Below are positions 54,902-63,984 of a stretch of 64,000 nucleotides of DNA, one piece after another; positions within the stretch are counted from its first letter, which is position 1; the number at the start of each line of letters is the position of its first letter. Position numbers and translations under genes: made by a program. A model generated the notes under the pieces. That model had not been told where the DNA came from. It saw only the letters and a program-made list of their open reading frames with translations, and searched no databases. Origin of the DNA: Micromonospora cabrerizensis (GTDB lineage Bacteria > Actinomycetota > Actinomycetes > Mycobacteriales > Micromonosporaceae); the NCBI RefSeq assembly GCF_022230955.1, contig NZ_JAKKFI010000060.1, positions 96,696 to 160,695 of the forward strand, read 5' to 3'.

Positions 54902-57115
54902 ATGCGCCTGAACCGACCGCTGACCGCTGCCCTGGCCGTGCTCGGCCTGGGCCTGGCCAGCCCGACGCCGGCAATGGCCGGCCCACCCCACGCCGACCCA
55001 CCCCAGGTCGGCCACGGGCCCGGCCGTCCCGGCCAGGCCCCGGCCGCGACCGGCGCGGAGGACCAGGGCGCCCCGACGTTCTTCAACAGCGGGCTCGCCC
55101 CGACGCCCTACCAGGGCTGGAACACCTACTTCGGTCTCGGTGGCGATCCCACCGAGGCCGAGGTCAGGTCGGTCACCGACCACATGGTCCACAGTGGCCT
55201 GCGAGACGCCGGCTACACCTACGTCTGGATCGACGGCAACTGGGCCGCGCCCACCCCGCGCAACGAGGCCGGCCAACTCGTCGCCGATCCCGCCCGCTTC
55301 CCCGGCGGAATGGCCGCGCTGGCCGCGTACATCCACAGCAAGGGCATGAAGGCCGGCATCTACACCGACGCGGGCCCGTACCTGCCGGGGCAGTGCGGGC
55401 TCGGCAGCAACGGCCACTACCAGGCCGACGTCGCCCAGTTCGCCGGCTGGGGCTTCGACGCGCTCAAGGCCGACTGGCTCTGCGGCCGGGCCGCCGGCCT
55501 CGACCCCGAGGCCACCTTCCGTGAGCTGGCCGAGGCGGTACGCCAGTCGCCGAGGCCGATGCTGCTCAACATCTGCAACCCGGTCAGCTCCGACTGGGGT
55601 GGCGGCCCGTACACCCCGGAACAGCTCTCCACCTGGAGCTACACGTACGCGCCCACCATCGCCGACTCCTGGCGGACGTACACCGACGTGGGCCTCACCG
55701 ACCCGAGCCCACAGTGGGCGTACCCGTGGGTGCTGCGCAACATGGACGTCAACGCGTACCACCCGGCGGCCACCGGGCCGGGGCACTACAACGACCCGGA
55801 CTACCTGCTGCCGATGCGCCCGCTGCCCGGCGGCGGGTACGAGTTGAGCCTGGACGAGTCCAAGACGCAGCTCGGCATGTGGGCCATCATGGCCGCGCCC
55901 CTGGTGATCGGCTCCGACCCACGTGGCCTGCCGGCGGAGATGATCTCGGCGTTGACCAACCCGGAGATCATCGCGGTGGACCAGGACCCGCTGGTCCGAC
56001 AGGGCGTCAAGGTCGCCGACACCGGCACCGACGCGCAGGTCTGGAGCAAGGTGCTCACCGGCTCCGGCAAGCGGGCCGTCGCGCTGCTCAACCGGCACGA
56101 CACCGCCCAGCAGATCACGGTGACCTTCGCCGACGTCGCGCTGGGCGGGTCGGTGCGCGTCCGTGACCTGTGGTCCCGCACCGACGTGGACGCCCAGCCC
56201 GGCACCGCCGGAGTCCAGCCGTTCACCGGCTCGTACACCGTCGAGGTGCCGGCGCACGGGGTGGCCATGCTCGGCCTGACCGGCACCGACCAGGTCGCCG
56301 GCGTCGACCTCGGCGGCACCGCCAGCGCCAGCCCGGCGCTGGTCCGGGTGGACGACACGCACGCCGCCGCCTTCGTCCGCGACGCCTCCGGCGCACTGGC
56401 GGTGAACACCCGCGCCGGCGCAACCTGGGGCACCGGCTGGACCTCGCTCGGCGGCCCGGTCGGCGGAAGGATCCTCGGCCAGCCATCCGCGTACGGCTCC
56501 GCCGGTGGGCGACTCGACGTCTTCGTCCGTGGCACCGACAACGCGGCCTGGCAGCGCAGCTACACCAACGGAAAATGGGGGCCGTGGCGCAGCCTCGGCG
56601 GCACGGTGACCGACGCGCCCACGGTGGCCTGGACCAGCCCGACCCAGTGGACGCTCGTCGCCCGAGGCGCGGACGGCAAGCTCTGGTCCCGTACCCCGGG
56701 TGCCGGCTGGACCGGCGTGGGCGCTCCCGAGGACCGGCCGTTCTACGGTCGGCCGAGCGCGGTCGTCGACGACGCGGGCGTCCTGCACGTGGCGGTCCGC
56801 CGCCGCACCGACGAGGTGTGGTGGAGCAGCCGGACCGGCACCACCTGGTCGGCGTGGACCAACCTGGGCGGCACCACCAGTGGCAGCCCGACGCTGCTCG
56901 CCACGGCGGGTCGGGTCTACCTGTTCTCGATGGCCGCCGACAACCGTCTCTGGCAGCGAAACCTGGCCGACGGTGCCTGGGGTGGCTGGTTCCGGCGCGG
57001 TGAGTTCGCGACCGACGCGTTCCGGGGCGCGCCCGGGGCCGCCGCCGGTGCCAACGGCAGCGCCTGGCTGGCCGTACGCGGCGTGGACGACCGGGTGCAC
57101 CAGATCGTCCTCTGA
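54902..57115 (+). CDS. Secreted GH27 alpha-galactosidase with C-terminal PLL-like lectin propeller
   Basis: The 737-residue secreted enzyme has a signal peptide (about residues 1-26), a linker, then a GH27 barrel: YQGWNTYFGLGGDPTE, YVWIDGNWAAP, GIYTDAGPY, nucleophile in FDALKADWLCG near residue 189, and acid/base Asp in GHYNDPDYLLPM near 298, with AAPLVIGSDPR. A beta-sandwich follows to about 440. The last 290 residues repeat WxxG-type blades (GWTSLGGPVGGRI, PWRSLGGTVTDAP, AWTNLGGTTSGSP, LFSMAADNRLWQR), matching PLL/tectonin-like fucose/galactose-binding propellers. It would release galactose outside and anchor on glycans. Last gene of the operon, 45 bp after GH36. Confidence 0.93.
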   Translation: MRLNRPLTAALAVLGLGLASPTPAMAGPPHADPPQVGHGPGRPGQAPAATGAEDQGAPTFFNSGLAPTPYQGWNTYFGLGGDPTEAEVRSVTDHMVHSGLRDAGYTYVWIDGNWAAPTPRNEAGQLVADPARFPGGMAALAAYIHSKGMKAGIYTDAGPYLPGQCGLGSNGHYQADVAQFAGWGFDALKADWLCGRAAGLDPEATFRELAEAVRQSPRPMLLNICNPVSSDWGGGPYTPEQLSTWSYTYAPTIADSWRTYTDVGLTDPSPQWAYPWVLRNMDVNAYHPAATGPGHYNDPDYLLPMRPLPGGGYELSLDESKTQLGMWAIMAAPLVIGSDPRGLPAEMISALTNPEIIAVDQDPLVRQGVKVADTGTDAQVWSKVLTGSGKRAVALLNRHDTAQQITVTFADVALGGSVRVRDLWSRTDVDAQPGTAGVQPFTGSYTVEVPAHGVAMLGLTGTDQVAGVDLGGTASASPALVRVDDTHAAAFVRDASGALAVNTRAGATWGTGWTSLGGPVGGRILGQPSAYGSAGGRLDVFVRGTDNAAWQRSYTNGKWGPWRSLGGTVTDAPTVAWTSPTQWTLVARGADGKLWSRTPGAGWTGVGAPEDRPFYGRPSAVVDDAGVLHVAVRRRTDEVWWSSRTGTTWSAWTNLGGTTSGSPTLLATAGRVYLFSMAADNRLWQRNLADGAWGGWFRRGEFATDAFRGAPGAAAGANGSAWLAVRGVDDRVHQIVL

Positions 57116-57120
57116 TCCAC

Positions 57121-57152
57121 GGTGGCGGGCCGTCGCTGGGCGGTCCGCCACC
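57121..57152 (+). terminator. Hairpin terminator after GH27 gene
   Basis: GGTGGCGG and CCGCCACC arms (8 bp) with an inner CCG/CGG extension, six bases after the stop. Confidence 0.75.
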
Positions 57153-57194
57153 CCACACCAGCCCGGCCAGCTCGGGCGGGGTCGGCCCCCGCAC

Positions 57195-57266
57195 CCGGCG
57201 CATCTCGGCGTCTCGGCGTATCGGCCGTATCGGCGTCTGGGCGTGTCGGCGTCTGGGCGTCTCGGC
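57195..57266. repeat. Low-complexity CGGCGTCT repeats
   Basis: Imperfect 8-9-base units (CGGCGTCT, CGGCGTAT, CGGCGTCTGGG) repeat about eight times between the GH27 and ATPase genes, up to the stop of the latter. Confidence 0.7.
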
Positions 57267-59702
57267 TCAGGCCGGGACGAGTTCCCGGCAGCGACGCAGG
57301 GCGGCCAGGGCGAGCGGCGCGTCGCGGCCCGCGATACCGGCTTCCAACTCGGCCACCGCTCCCGCCGCCCGGGCCGGGTCACCCGCTGCGGCTGCCGCCT
57401 CGGCCAGCACCAGCACCGCCTCGGCGGCCCACGCCAGGATGCCCTTTCCGCGTACCAGTGACAGCGCCTCCGTGGCGTGCCGCACCGCCTCGTCCGGCCG
57501 CCTCGCCAGAGTCGACCGGGCCAGCGCCGAGAGTGCCTGCACCAGCGGCCAGATCGCGCCGACCCGCCGGGCGTCGGCCACCACCTCCCGCAGCGCCCGT
57601 TGGGCAGTCTCCACCTCGTCGGTGTCGACGGCGGTACGGGCCGACACGGTCGCCAGCTCGACCCGTGCGTCGAGCAGGGTCACCGGCATCCGCTCGGCGG
57701 TGACGACCAACCGGGCGAGCCGCTCGGCCAGCCCGTCGAGCCGCCCGGCAGCCCGGTCCAGCGACAACTCGGTGACCTCCACCAGGGTCGCCAGCCGCTC
57801 GTACCCGGTCTCGTCGACCAACCCCCGGCCCGCCGCCAGAAGCGCCTCGGCCTGCTCCGGGTGGCCGGCGTGCAACGCGCCCTGCGCCCAGTTCAGGCAG
57901 GCTCGGGCATGTTCCCGGGGCCGGTCGGCCAGCTCGGCGGACGCCCGCAGCTCGGTGATGATCGACCAGGCCGCGGGGTCGCCCACCTCGATCAGCAGCG
58001 AGGTGCGGGCGATGCGGACCGCGAGGTGCGCGGCCGGGTCCCCGCTGGCCGTGGCGGCGGCCTCCGCCTCCCTACAGCGGGCCAGGTGGTCGTCGACGTG
58101 CCGGCCGACGACGGTGTCCGGGGCCGCCAGCACCGCGAGCGCCGGTGCCTTCCGGCGTGGTGCCCGCAGGTACGGCACGGCGCGCTCGATCTCGGCGTAC
58201 CCGCGCAGCGCCTCGCCCTGCTGACGCAGCATCCGCCCGAGCACCAGGCCCAGCTCGCCCCGAGCGCCGGGCGGTAGCCTGCGGTCGGCGAGCAGCCGCT
58301 CCAGCACCGGGATCGCCTCCGCCTGGCTGAGCCCGTCGATGGCCGACCGGCCCAGTTTCGCGGCGAGCCGAACCCGTACCGGGCGGGGTAGCTCGGCGAC
58401 GTCCATCGTCTGGAGCAGGAAGCTGGCGGCGGTCGCGTCGTCGCCGCGCTCGGTGGCCAGGTCGGCGGCCGCCTCGGCGTTGCGGACGAAGTCGGCACCG
58501 CTGCCGGCCCGGCGGTAGTGGTGCGCGAGCTGGGCGACCGGCCTCGGCAGCTCCTGTTCCAGCACCCGTGCCACACGCAGGTGCAGCCACTCCCGACTCT
58601 CCCGCGGCACCAGGTCGTACACCACCTGTCGGGCCAGGTCGTGACGGAAGCGCAGGCCGTCACCGCCGTCGTGCAGAAGGCCGGCCCGATGGGCGGCGGT
58701 CAACGCCGCGCCGATCGTCACCCGGTCCAGGTTGAGCACCGAGGCGAGGATGCGCTGATCCGGTGCCATTCCCAGCACGGCGGCGGCAGAGAGCACCTCC
58801 CGGGTGGCCTCGTCGAGTGGGCGCAGCCGCCAGAGCAGCACGTCCCGCAGGACGAACGGCACGCTGTCGTCCGCCAACGGGTCGCCACCCCGCTCGGCGA
58901 GCGTCCGCAGCACCTCCTCGACCACGAACGGGATGCCGGCGGTCCGGTCGAGCAGGGTGGCGGTGAGCTGCTGCGGCGGGTCGGCGAGCCGCAGGGTCCG
59001 GGCGGCCAGCCGGCGTACGTCATCGGCGTCCAGCGGGCCGAGCGGGACGCGGGTGACGCTCCACGGCGGGGTTCGGGCCAACGCGTCGTGGATCGGCGTA
59101 CTGCCGTCCGGCGCGGCCGTGCGTGCGGTCAGCACCACCGCGAGCCCGTCCACCGGGTGCGTGCTCAGGTAGCCGAGGAACTCGCAGGTCGCCGGGTCGG
59201 CCCAGTGCAGGTCCTCGAGCAGCAGGGTGGCGGGGCTCAACGCGGCCAGCACGGCGGCGACGGCCCGCAGCAACCGGTGTCGTTCGGCCGCCGGGTCGGT
59301 CAATGGGGGCGGCGGCGCGGGCAGCGCGTCGGCCAGCTCGGGCAGCAACGGGGCGAGGGCACCGGCCACCGGGCTGATCGGGCTGAGTGGGCCGAGTCGG
59401 TTGGCGCTGCCCCGGATGGCGTCCAGCAGTACGCCGAGCGGGAAGGGCTCCGGCACGTCGTCGCACTCGCCGACCAGGTGGTGCCCGGGAAGTTCGGCAA
59501 GTAACTCGGCGACCAGCCGGCTCTTGCCGATTCCGGGCTCGCCCTCCAACAGGACCAGGCACGGCGGGGCTTCGGCGAGCCGGCGTAGCTGGGCGAGTTC
59601 CTCCGCTCGTCCGACGAACTCGACGGGTCCACGCAGACGTTCGGGGCGGACGGGAGTTGGGCCCCCGCCGCCCCGCGTCTTGTCCCCGTCGCCGTCGATC
59701 AC
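57267..59702 (-). CDS. STAND-type AAA ATPase (LAL-like regulator without HTH)
   Basis: The 811-residue protein resembles large ATP-binding LuxR (LAL) regulators: Walker A LLEGEPGIGKSRLVAELL near residue 54, Walker B TLLLEDLHWADPATCEF near 162, then a long helical-repeat (TPR-like) part to the end. A LuxR helix-turn-helix expected at the C-terminus is missing; the protein stops at ALRRCRELVPA. N-terminal FVGRAEELAQLRRL is the usual LAL start. It may be a signal-transducing ATPase lacking DNA binding, or a truncated regulator. Its upstream neighbour on the same strand (subtilase) is separate by about 97 bp. Confidence 0.85.
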   Translation of the reverse strand: MIDGDGDKTRGGGGPTPVRPERLRGPVEFVGRAEELAQLRRLAEAPPCLVLLEGEPGIGKSRLVAELLAELPGHHLVGECDDVPEPFPLGVLLDAIRGSANRLGPLSPISPVAGALAPLLPELADALPAPPPPLTDPAAERHRLLRAVAAVLAALSPATLLLEDLHWADPATCEFLGYLSTHPVDGLAVVLTARTAAPDGSTPIHDALARTPPWSVTRVPLGPLDADDVRRLAARTLRLADPPQQLTATLLDRTAGIPFVVEEVLRTLAERGGDPLADDSVPFVLRDVLLWRLRPLDEATREVLSAAAVLGMAPDQRILASVLNLDRVTIGAALTAAHRAGLLHDGGDGLRFRHDLARQVVYDLVPRESREWLHLRVARVLEQELPRPVAQLAHHYRRAGSGADFVRNAEAAADLATERGDDATAASFLLQTMDVAELPRPVRVRLAAKLGRSAIDGLSQAEAIPVLERLLADRRLPPGARGELGLVLGRMLRQQGEALRGYAEIERAVPYLRAPRRKAPALAVLAAPDTVVGRHVDDHLARCREAEAAATASGDPAAHLAVRIARTSLLIEVGDPAAWSIITELRASAELADRPREHARACLNWAQGALHAGHPEQAEALLAAGRGLVDETGYERLATLVEVTELSLDRAAGRLDGLAERLARLVVTAERMPVTLLDARVELATVSARTAVDTDEVETAQRALREVVADARRVGAIWPLVQALSALARSTLARRPDEAVRHATEALSLVRGKGILAWAAEAVLVLAEAAAAAGDPARAAGAVAELEAGIAGRDAPLALAALRRCRELVPA

Positions 59703-59799
59703 CGTGGGGCGAGCAGATCACCTCTGCCCGAACGGACGGTGGGCCGGCGGACCGACGGTGACCTGAGTCACACGCCGGCCGCCGGCCCCGCTGGCACCG

Positions 59800-62700
59800 T
59801 CAGGACTGGACGGTGACCGGCACGGTCTTCAGCGAGCCGTCCCCGTTGCGGAACTCCAGCACACCGAGGTAGCGCAGTCCCGGAGCGAGGCCGAACCAGC
59901 GCAGGGTCAGGTTCGCCGTGGCGCCCGGCTGCACGCTGCGCTGCTTCGGGTCGACGGTGAACCGACCGGTGGAGGTGCCCGGCGCGCCCGGCAGGTAGCT
60001 GGTGAGGGTGTACGCGTTCGTGCCCTTCGGCATGTTCTCGGTGAACTCCTGCTCGACGACCACGATGTAGTCCCCGGCGCCGTCCGGCAGCGTCACCTTC
60101 GCGCCGTCACGACCGCTGACCGTGGCGGTGACGAACTTCCCGGCCCTGTCGTAGACGTTGAGGCTGAACTCGGTGCACTCCATCACCCCCTCCTCGTCCT
60201 CCCAGTCGATGTGGGAGCAGGTCGGCCGCTCCGACGTCACCTGGACGAGCGGGCTGCGGGTGCCGGCCGGCACGTGCAGGGTGGTCCTGCTGATCGACGC
60301 GGGCAGTGGCACCGGCAGGTTGTCCGACGTGCTCCAGTCCCAGCTCGGCCCGTCCCCCTGGAGGGTGACCACAGTGCTGGTGCCCGCGGTGAGCCCGGAG
60401 AGCTGAGAGATCAGCTGACCCTTGTAGCCGATCTCGGCGGCGATCCGGGCGCTGCCGAAGGTGCCCTTGCCGGTGATGGCGTCGGGAGCGACCAACCCGG
60501 AGTTGTGGACGACCAGTGGGCTGCGTACCTCGTGCTTGAACTGGTCGCGCCAGGTCAGCGAGCCGTCGGCCCAGGTGTCGAACGCGCCGCCGGTGTTGGT
60601 GACCTCCACGCTGAAGCGGGCGCTCCCACCCGGACGGATCTGCATCTTCGCCGGCGTCACCTTGACCTTGTAGCCCGGCGGGGCCTGCACCGACGAGGTG
60701 TAGGTGCTGGTCTTGTCGCTGACGTTGGTGACCGTACGGGTCACGGTCTGCTTGCCGACCATCCGGCCCAGCGAGATCGACGGGTAGTTGAGCTGGGCCG
60801 TGTCGATCGCACCCACGGTGTCGCAGCCGTCCAGGTCGGCGAGCCCGTAGTCGCTGCCACGGTCGGCGGAGACCCCGCACAGGTACTGGATCCAGTCCCG
60901 CTGGTCGGAGTCGTAGACCAGGCCCGGGTCGAACGCGCCACCCGGCTTCACCTGGCCGGCGCCGTAGTTGAGCGGGGTGGCGTCGTACGTGCCGATCTTG
61001 ATCGGGTTGCCCTTGTCGGTCCTGTCGACCGCGCTGGTCATCAGCGCGGAGCGCACGGCCGCGGGCGACCAGTCGGGGTGCTTCGCCAGCAGCAGGGCGG
61101 CGATGCCCGCGATGTGCGGCGCTGCCATCGACGTGCCCGACTCCAGGGCGAAGTCGTTCCCGCCGGCGGACGGGGAGAAGGCGGCCACGATGTCCTGACC
61201 GGGCGCGCTGATGTCCGGCTTGAGCAGCTCACCGGCGTTGAGGTTGGACGGGCCAGCCGAGGAGAACGCGGCGACCGCGGGGGCCTCGACAGTCTCCAAC
61301 CTGCTCGGCGAGATGGTGGCCGTGGCGTTGCCCTTGCCGACGTACGCGGTGACAGTGGCCAGGTCGACCTCGTTGATGTGCACGGTCGGCACGGTCTGTA
61401 CGTCGGCGTTGAGGGAGTTGAGCTCCTCGTTGTACAGCACCATGCCGACCCCGCCGGCCCGTGCCACCTCGATGCTCTTGTCGGTACGCGGGATCTCACC
61501 GCGCAGGCAGAGCACGATCGCGCCCTTGACCTTGGCCGGGTCCAACGTGTCGTCGGCGCAGAGGCCCGCGCCGTACGCACCGTCCGGGTCGAGCGCGCTG
61601 TCCTTCGCGAAGACCAGCCGGGTCGGACCGACACCGGTCTCGCCCATGCCCACACCCGCGATGGTCGTGCCGTTGCCGAGGGTGAGCTGCCGGGTGTTCT
61701 GCCGGTCGGTGGTGCTCGCGGCCACCGTGGTCAGCCACGGCGTCGAGTTGTCGACGGTGTTGGCGAACGGGCCGGAGTTGCCTGCGGCGGCGGCGACGAA
61801 CACCCCGGCCGCGGCGGCGTTGAAGAACGTCGCGTCGACCGCCCCGAACCGCTCGGTGTCGTCACCGATCGAATAGTTGATCACGTCGACACCGTCGGCG
61901 ACCGCGTCGTCGATGGCATGCACGATGTCGATGTCGGTACCGGTCGCACCGCCCGCACCGTTGTCGTACAGCGCCTTGTAGATCGCCAGGCGCGCGGCCG
62001 GCGCCATGCCGGAGATCATGCCCAGGTCCTGGCTGCCCGAGGTCGCCCGTACGCCGTGGTTGCCGGCCGCCGTGCTGGCCGTGTGGGTGCCGTGCCCGTT
62101 GCGGTCGCGAGGCGAGGAGTAGTCGTCCGGGAACGCGTCGGCGATGCCGCTGTCGTTGTACCAGCGGGCGCCGATCACCTTGTTGTTGCAGGTGACCGGT
62201 GCCTCGATGCCGGCGTCGCAGGTGCCCTTCCACTTGGCGTCGATGATGGCCTGGTCGGGGCGGGGGCTGGGCAGCGGCGCGAAGCTCGCGCTCTCCGGCC
62301 AGTAGCCGCTGTCGATGATCCCGACGATGACGCCCTCACCCGCGCGGGAGTCCCCGCCGAACTCCTTCTTCCACACCCCGCCCTTGCCGGTCAGGCCCAG
62401 GTAGTCGGGGGTGTGCGACGTGGCCGCGTGCACCTTCTGGCTCTCGTGGACGGCCCGTACACCTCGGGTGGCACGCAGCCGGGCGGCCTGCGGCCCGGTC
62501 AGGTCGGCGGCGAACCCGTTGAACGCGGTCTCCATCGTGACGCGGGTGCGATCGGCCGGAACGCCGACGCGGTCCAGCACCGACGTGCGCTGCTGGCGGA
62601 GATGATCGCGGTACGCCTTGGCGCTGCCCGACGTGCGGTTCAGCTTCGCGCCCTCGGCCGGCTTGGTCGCGGCGATGCCGGGGACACCGCCGGTGTAGGT

Positions 62701-62877
62701 GGCCAGCGGCTCCTCGTCGAGCTGGACGAGGTAGCGGGCGGTCGGTCCGCTACCTGCCGGCGCGGCGACGGCGCTGGCGGGCAGACTGGTCAGGCCGGCC
62801 GCGGTCAATGCCACGGCGGCCAGCATGCTGACCCCGCGCCTGGCCCGTCCGGTCCGATCTGCGTTCGGTTGTGGCAC
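59800..62877 (-). CDS. Large secreted subtilisin-like serine protease (S8)
   Basis: The 1025-residue exported protease has a signal peptide (about residues 15-40), an I9 inhibitor-like propeptide (ARYLVQLDEEPLATYTGG), then the S8 domain: Asp in GIIDSGYWPES near 184, His in NGHGTHTASTAAGN near 264, and Ser in SGTSMAAPHIAG near 582. An insert with VLCLRGEIPRTDKSIEVARAGGVGMVLYN is a PA domain. C-terminal Fn3-like and jelly-roll regions follow (TVTNVSDKTSTYTSSV). GTG 62877 has GGAGG seven bases upstream; a longer frame to 62952 lacks one. Confidence 0.92.
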   Translation of the reverse strand: MPQPNADRTGRARRGVSMLAAVALTAAGLTSLPASAVAAPAGSGPTARYLVQLDEEPLATYTGGVPGIAATKPAEGAKLNRTSGSAKAYRDHLRQQRTSVLDRVGVPADRTRVTMETAFNGFAADLTGPQAARLRATRGVRAVHESQKVHAATSHTPDYLGLTGKGGVWKKEFGGDSRAGEGVIVGIIDSGYWPESASFAPLPSPRPDQAIIDAKWKGTCDAGIEAPVTCNNKVIGARWYNDSGIADAFPDDYSSPRDRNGHGTHTASTAAGNHGVRATSGSQDLGMISGMAPAARLAIYKALYDNGAGGATGTDIDIVHAIDDAVADGVDVINYSIGDDTERFGAVDATFFNAAAAGVFVAAAAGNSGPFANTVDNSTPWLTTVAASTTDRQNTRQLTLGNGTTIAGVGMGETGVGPTRLVFAKDSALDPDGAYGAGLCADDTLDPAKVKGAIVLCLRGEIPRTDKSIEVARAGGVGMVLYNEELNSLNADVQTVPTVHINEVDLATVTAYVGKGNATATISPSRLETVEAPAVAAFSSAGPSNLNAGELLKPDISAPGQDIVAAFSPSAGGNDFALESGTSMAAPHIAGIAALLLAKHPDWSPAAVRSALMTSAVDRTDKGNPIKIGTYDATPLNYGAGQVKPGGAFDPGLVYDSDQRDWIQYLCGVSADRGSDYGLADLDGCDTVGAIDTAQLNYPSISLGRMVGKQTVTRTVTNVSDKTSTYTSSVQAPPGYKVKVTPAKMQIRPGGSARFSVEVTNTGGAFDTWADGSLTWRDQFKHEVRSPLVVHNSGLVAPDAITGKGTFGSARIAAEIGYKGQLISQLSGLTAGTSTVVTLQGDGPSWDWSTSDNLPVPLPASISRTTLHVPAGTRSPLVQVTSERPTCSHIDWEDEEGVMECTEFSLNVYDRAGKFVTATVSGRDGAKVTLPDGAGDYIVVVEQEFTENMPKGTNAYTLTSYLPGAPGTSTGRFTVDPKQRSVQPGATANLTLRWFGLAPGLRYLGVLEFRNGDGSLKTVPVTVQS

Positions 62878-62961
62878 GTCGTTGCCTCCACGTTCGGTGC
62901 CGGCCGCCACGACTGATGACGGTGGCCGAAACCTAGGATCGGTATCGATCATCGAGAAGCA

Positions 62962-63000
62962 CTCGTAACCTGGCTGTCATCTTGGAAACAAGCTCGTAAC
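62962..63000. promoter_or_regulatory. Direct repeat GTTACGAG upstream of subtilase
   Basis: On the minus strand GTTACGAG occurs twice (62962-62969 and 62993-63000), starts 31 bp apart or about three DNA turns. A TTGTTT element between may be the -35. A regulator site is plausible. Confidence 0.45.
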
Positions 63001-63049
63001 ACAACGGGTACTTTGCGCGTCATTTGGTGCCGTCGGTTCGGGGTGTCCC

Positions 63050-63842
63050 ATGCCATTGCGACGGTCTTCGGTGCCGTCGATCGATTCGGCCTTCGTGGTC
63101 TTCGGCGAGCAGGGCTCCGGGTGCCTGTCCTACGGGGTCGAGGAGGCGGGCCGGAGTTGGCTCGTCAAGACGGCCATCACGGTCGAGGGCAGAGCTTCCC
63201 TCCACCGGGCCTGCGCGGTGCACGCCGCAGTCCGCCATCACGTGATCGTCCGTCCAGTGTGGATGGCTTCACGGACCGGCCGGGCCGACGCTCGTCTACC
63301 CCTGGTACGACGGCGACCTGTTGAACCACGCGACCGTGCATGGCGCGGACCGCAGCGGGCTCACCCGGTTCCAGCAACTGCCGATGCCGCAGGTAGAGGC
63401 GGCCCTCGACGCGATCCTCGACGCCCATCTCGCCGTCAGCGCCGCCGGCCTGGTCGCGGTCGACCGCTACGACGGCTGCTTCCTGTACGACTTCTCCGCC
63501 GGCCGGATGCGGCTGATCGACCTGGACGAGTACCGACCCGGACCCTTCCTGCTCGACGCCGAACGGCTGCCCGGCTCGCGGCGCTACATGGCACCGGAGG
63601 AGTTCGTCCGCGGCGCGGTGATCGACGAGCGGACCACCGTGCACCTGCTCGGCCGCACCCTGCACCACCTGCTTGACTCACCCGAGGGCTGGCGGGGCAA
63701 CGACGACCAGCGTCGTGTCGTGGACCGGGCGACCAGAGCTACCCCCTCCGCCCGCTACTCCGACGTGCCAGCGCTGGTCGGTGCTTGGCGGCAGGCTGGT
63801 TGCCGACCGGGATGCCCTTGTCGTCGTTCCGCGTCACCCTGA
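63050..63842 (+). pseudogene. Frameshifted serine/threonine protein-kinase-like gene
   Basis: The 5' part, in one frame from ATG 63050, has a glycine-loop-like FGEQGSGCLSYGVEEAG and the ATP-site Lys in SWLVKTA. The 3' part, in the next frame, continues the kinase: GPTLVYPWYDGDLLNHA, AVDRYDGCFLYDF, LIDLDEYRPGPF (in the place of DFG), RYMAPEEF (APE motif) and DERTTVHLLGRTLHHLLD. They join near 63255-63275, where a single insertion or deletion breaks the frame. The protein is an atypical kinase with no HRD motif. Could also be a sequencing error. Confidence 0.78.
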
Positions 63843-63850
63843 TCCTCACC

Positions 63851-63984
63851 CTGGTGGCCTGGTGGCCTGGTGGCCTGGTGGCCTGGTGGCCTGGTGGCCT
63901 GGTGGCCTGGTGGCCTGGTGGCCTGGTGGCCTGGTGGCCTGGTGGCCTGGTGGCCTGGTGGCCTGGTGGCCTGGTGGCCTGGTG
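63851..63984. repeat. Octamer tandem repeat CTGGTGGC x 16.75
   Basis: Sixteen exact copies of CTGGTGGC plus six more bases, starting 9 bp after the kinase-like frame's stop. Eight is not a multiple of three, so a coding role is unlikely. Copy number is prone to slip and to assembly error. Confidence 0.95.

Noticed and set aside
57121..57266. A lost helix-turn-helix for the LAL-like ATPase
   Set aside because: The 146 bp are a terminator and low-complexity repeats; no HTH-like translation was recognised.
63851..63984. CRISPR-like array
   Set aside because: The unit is eight bases with no spacers; it is a simple tandem repeat.
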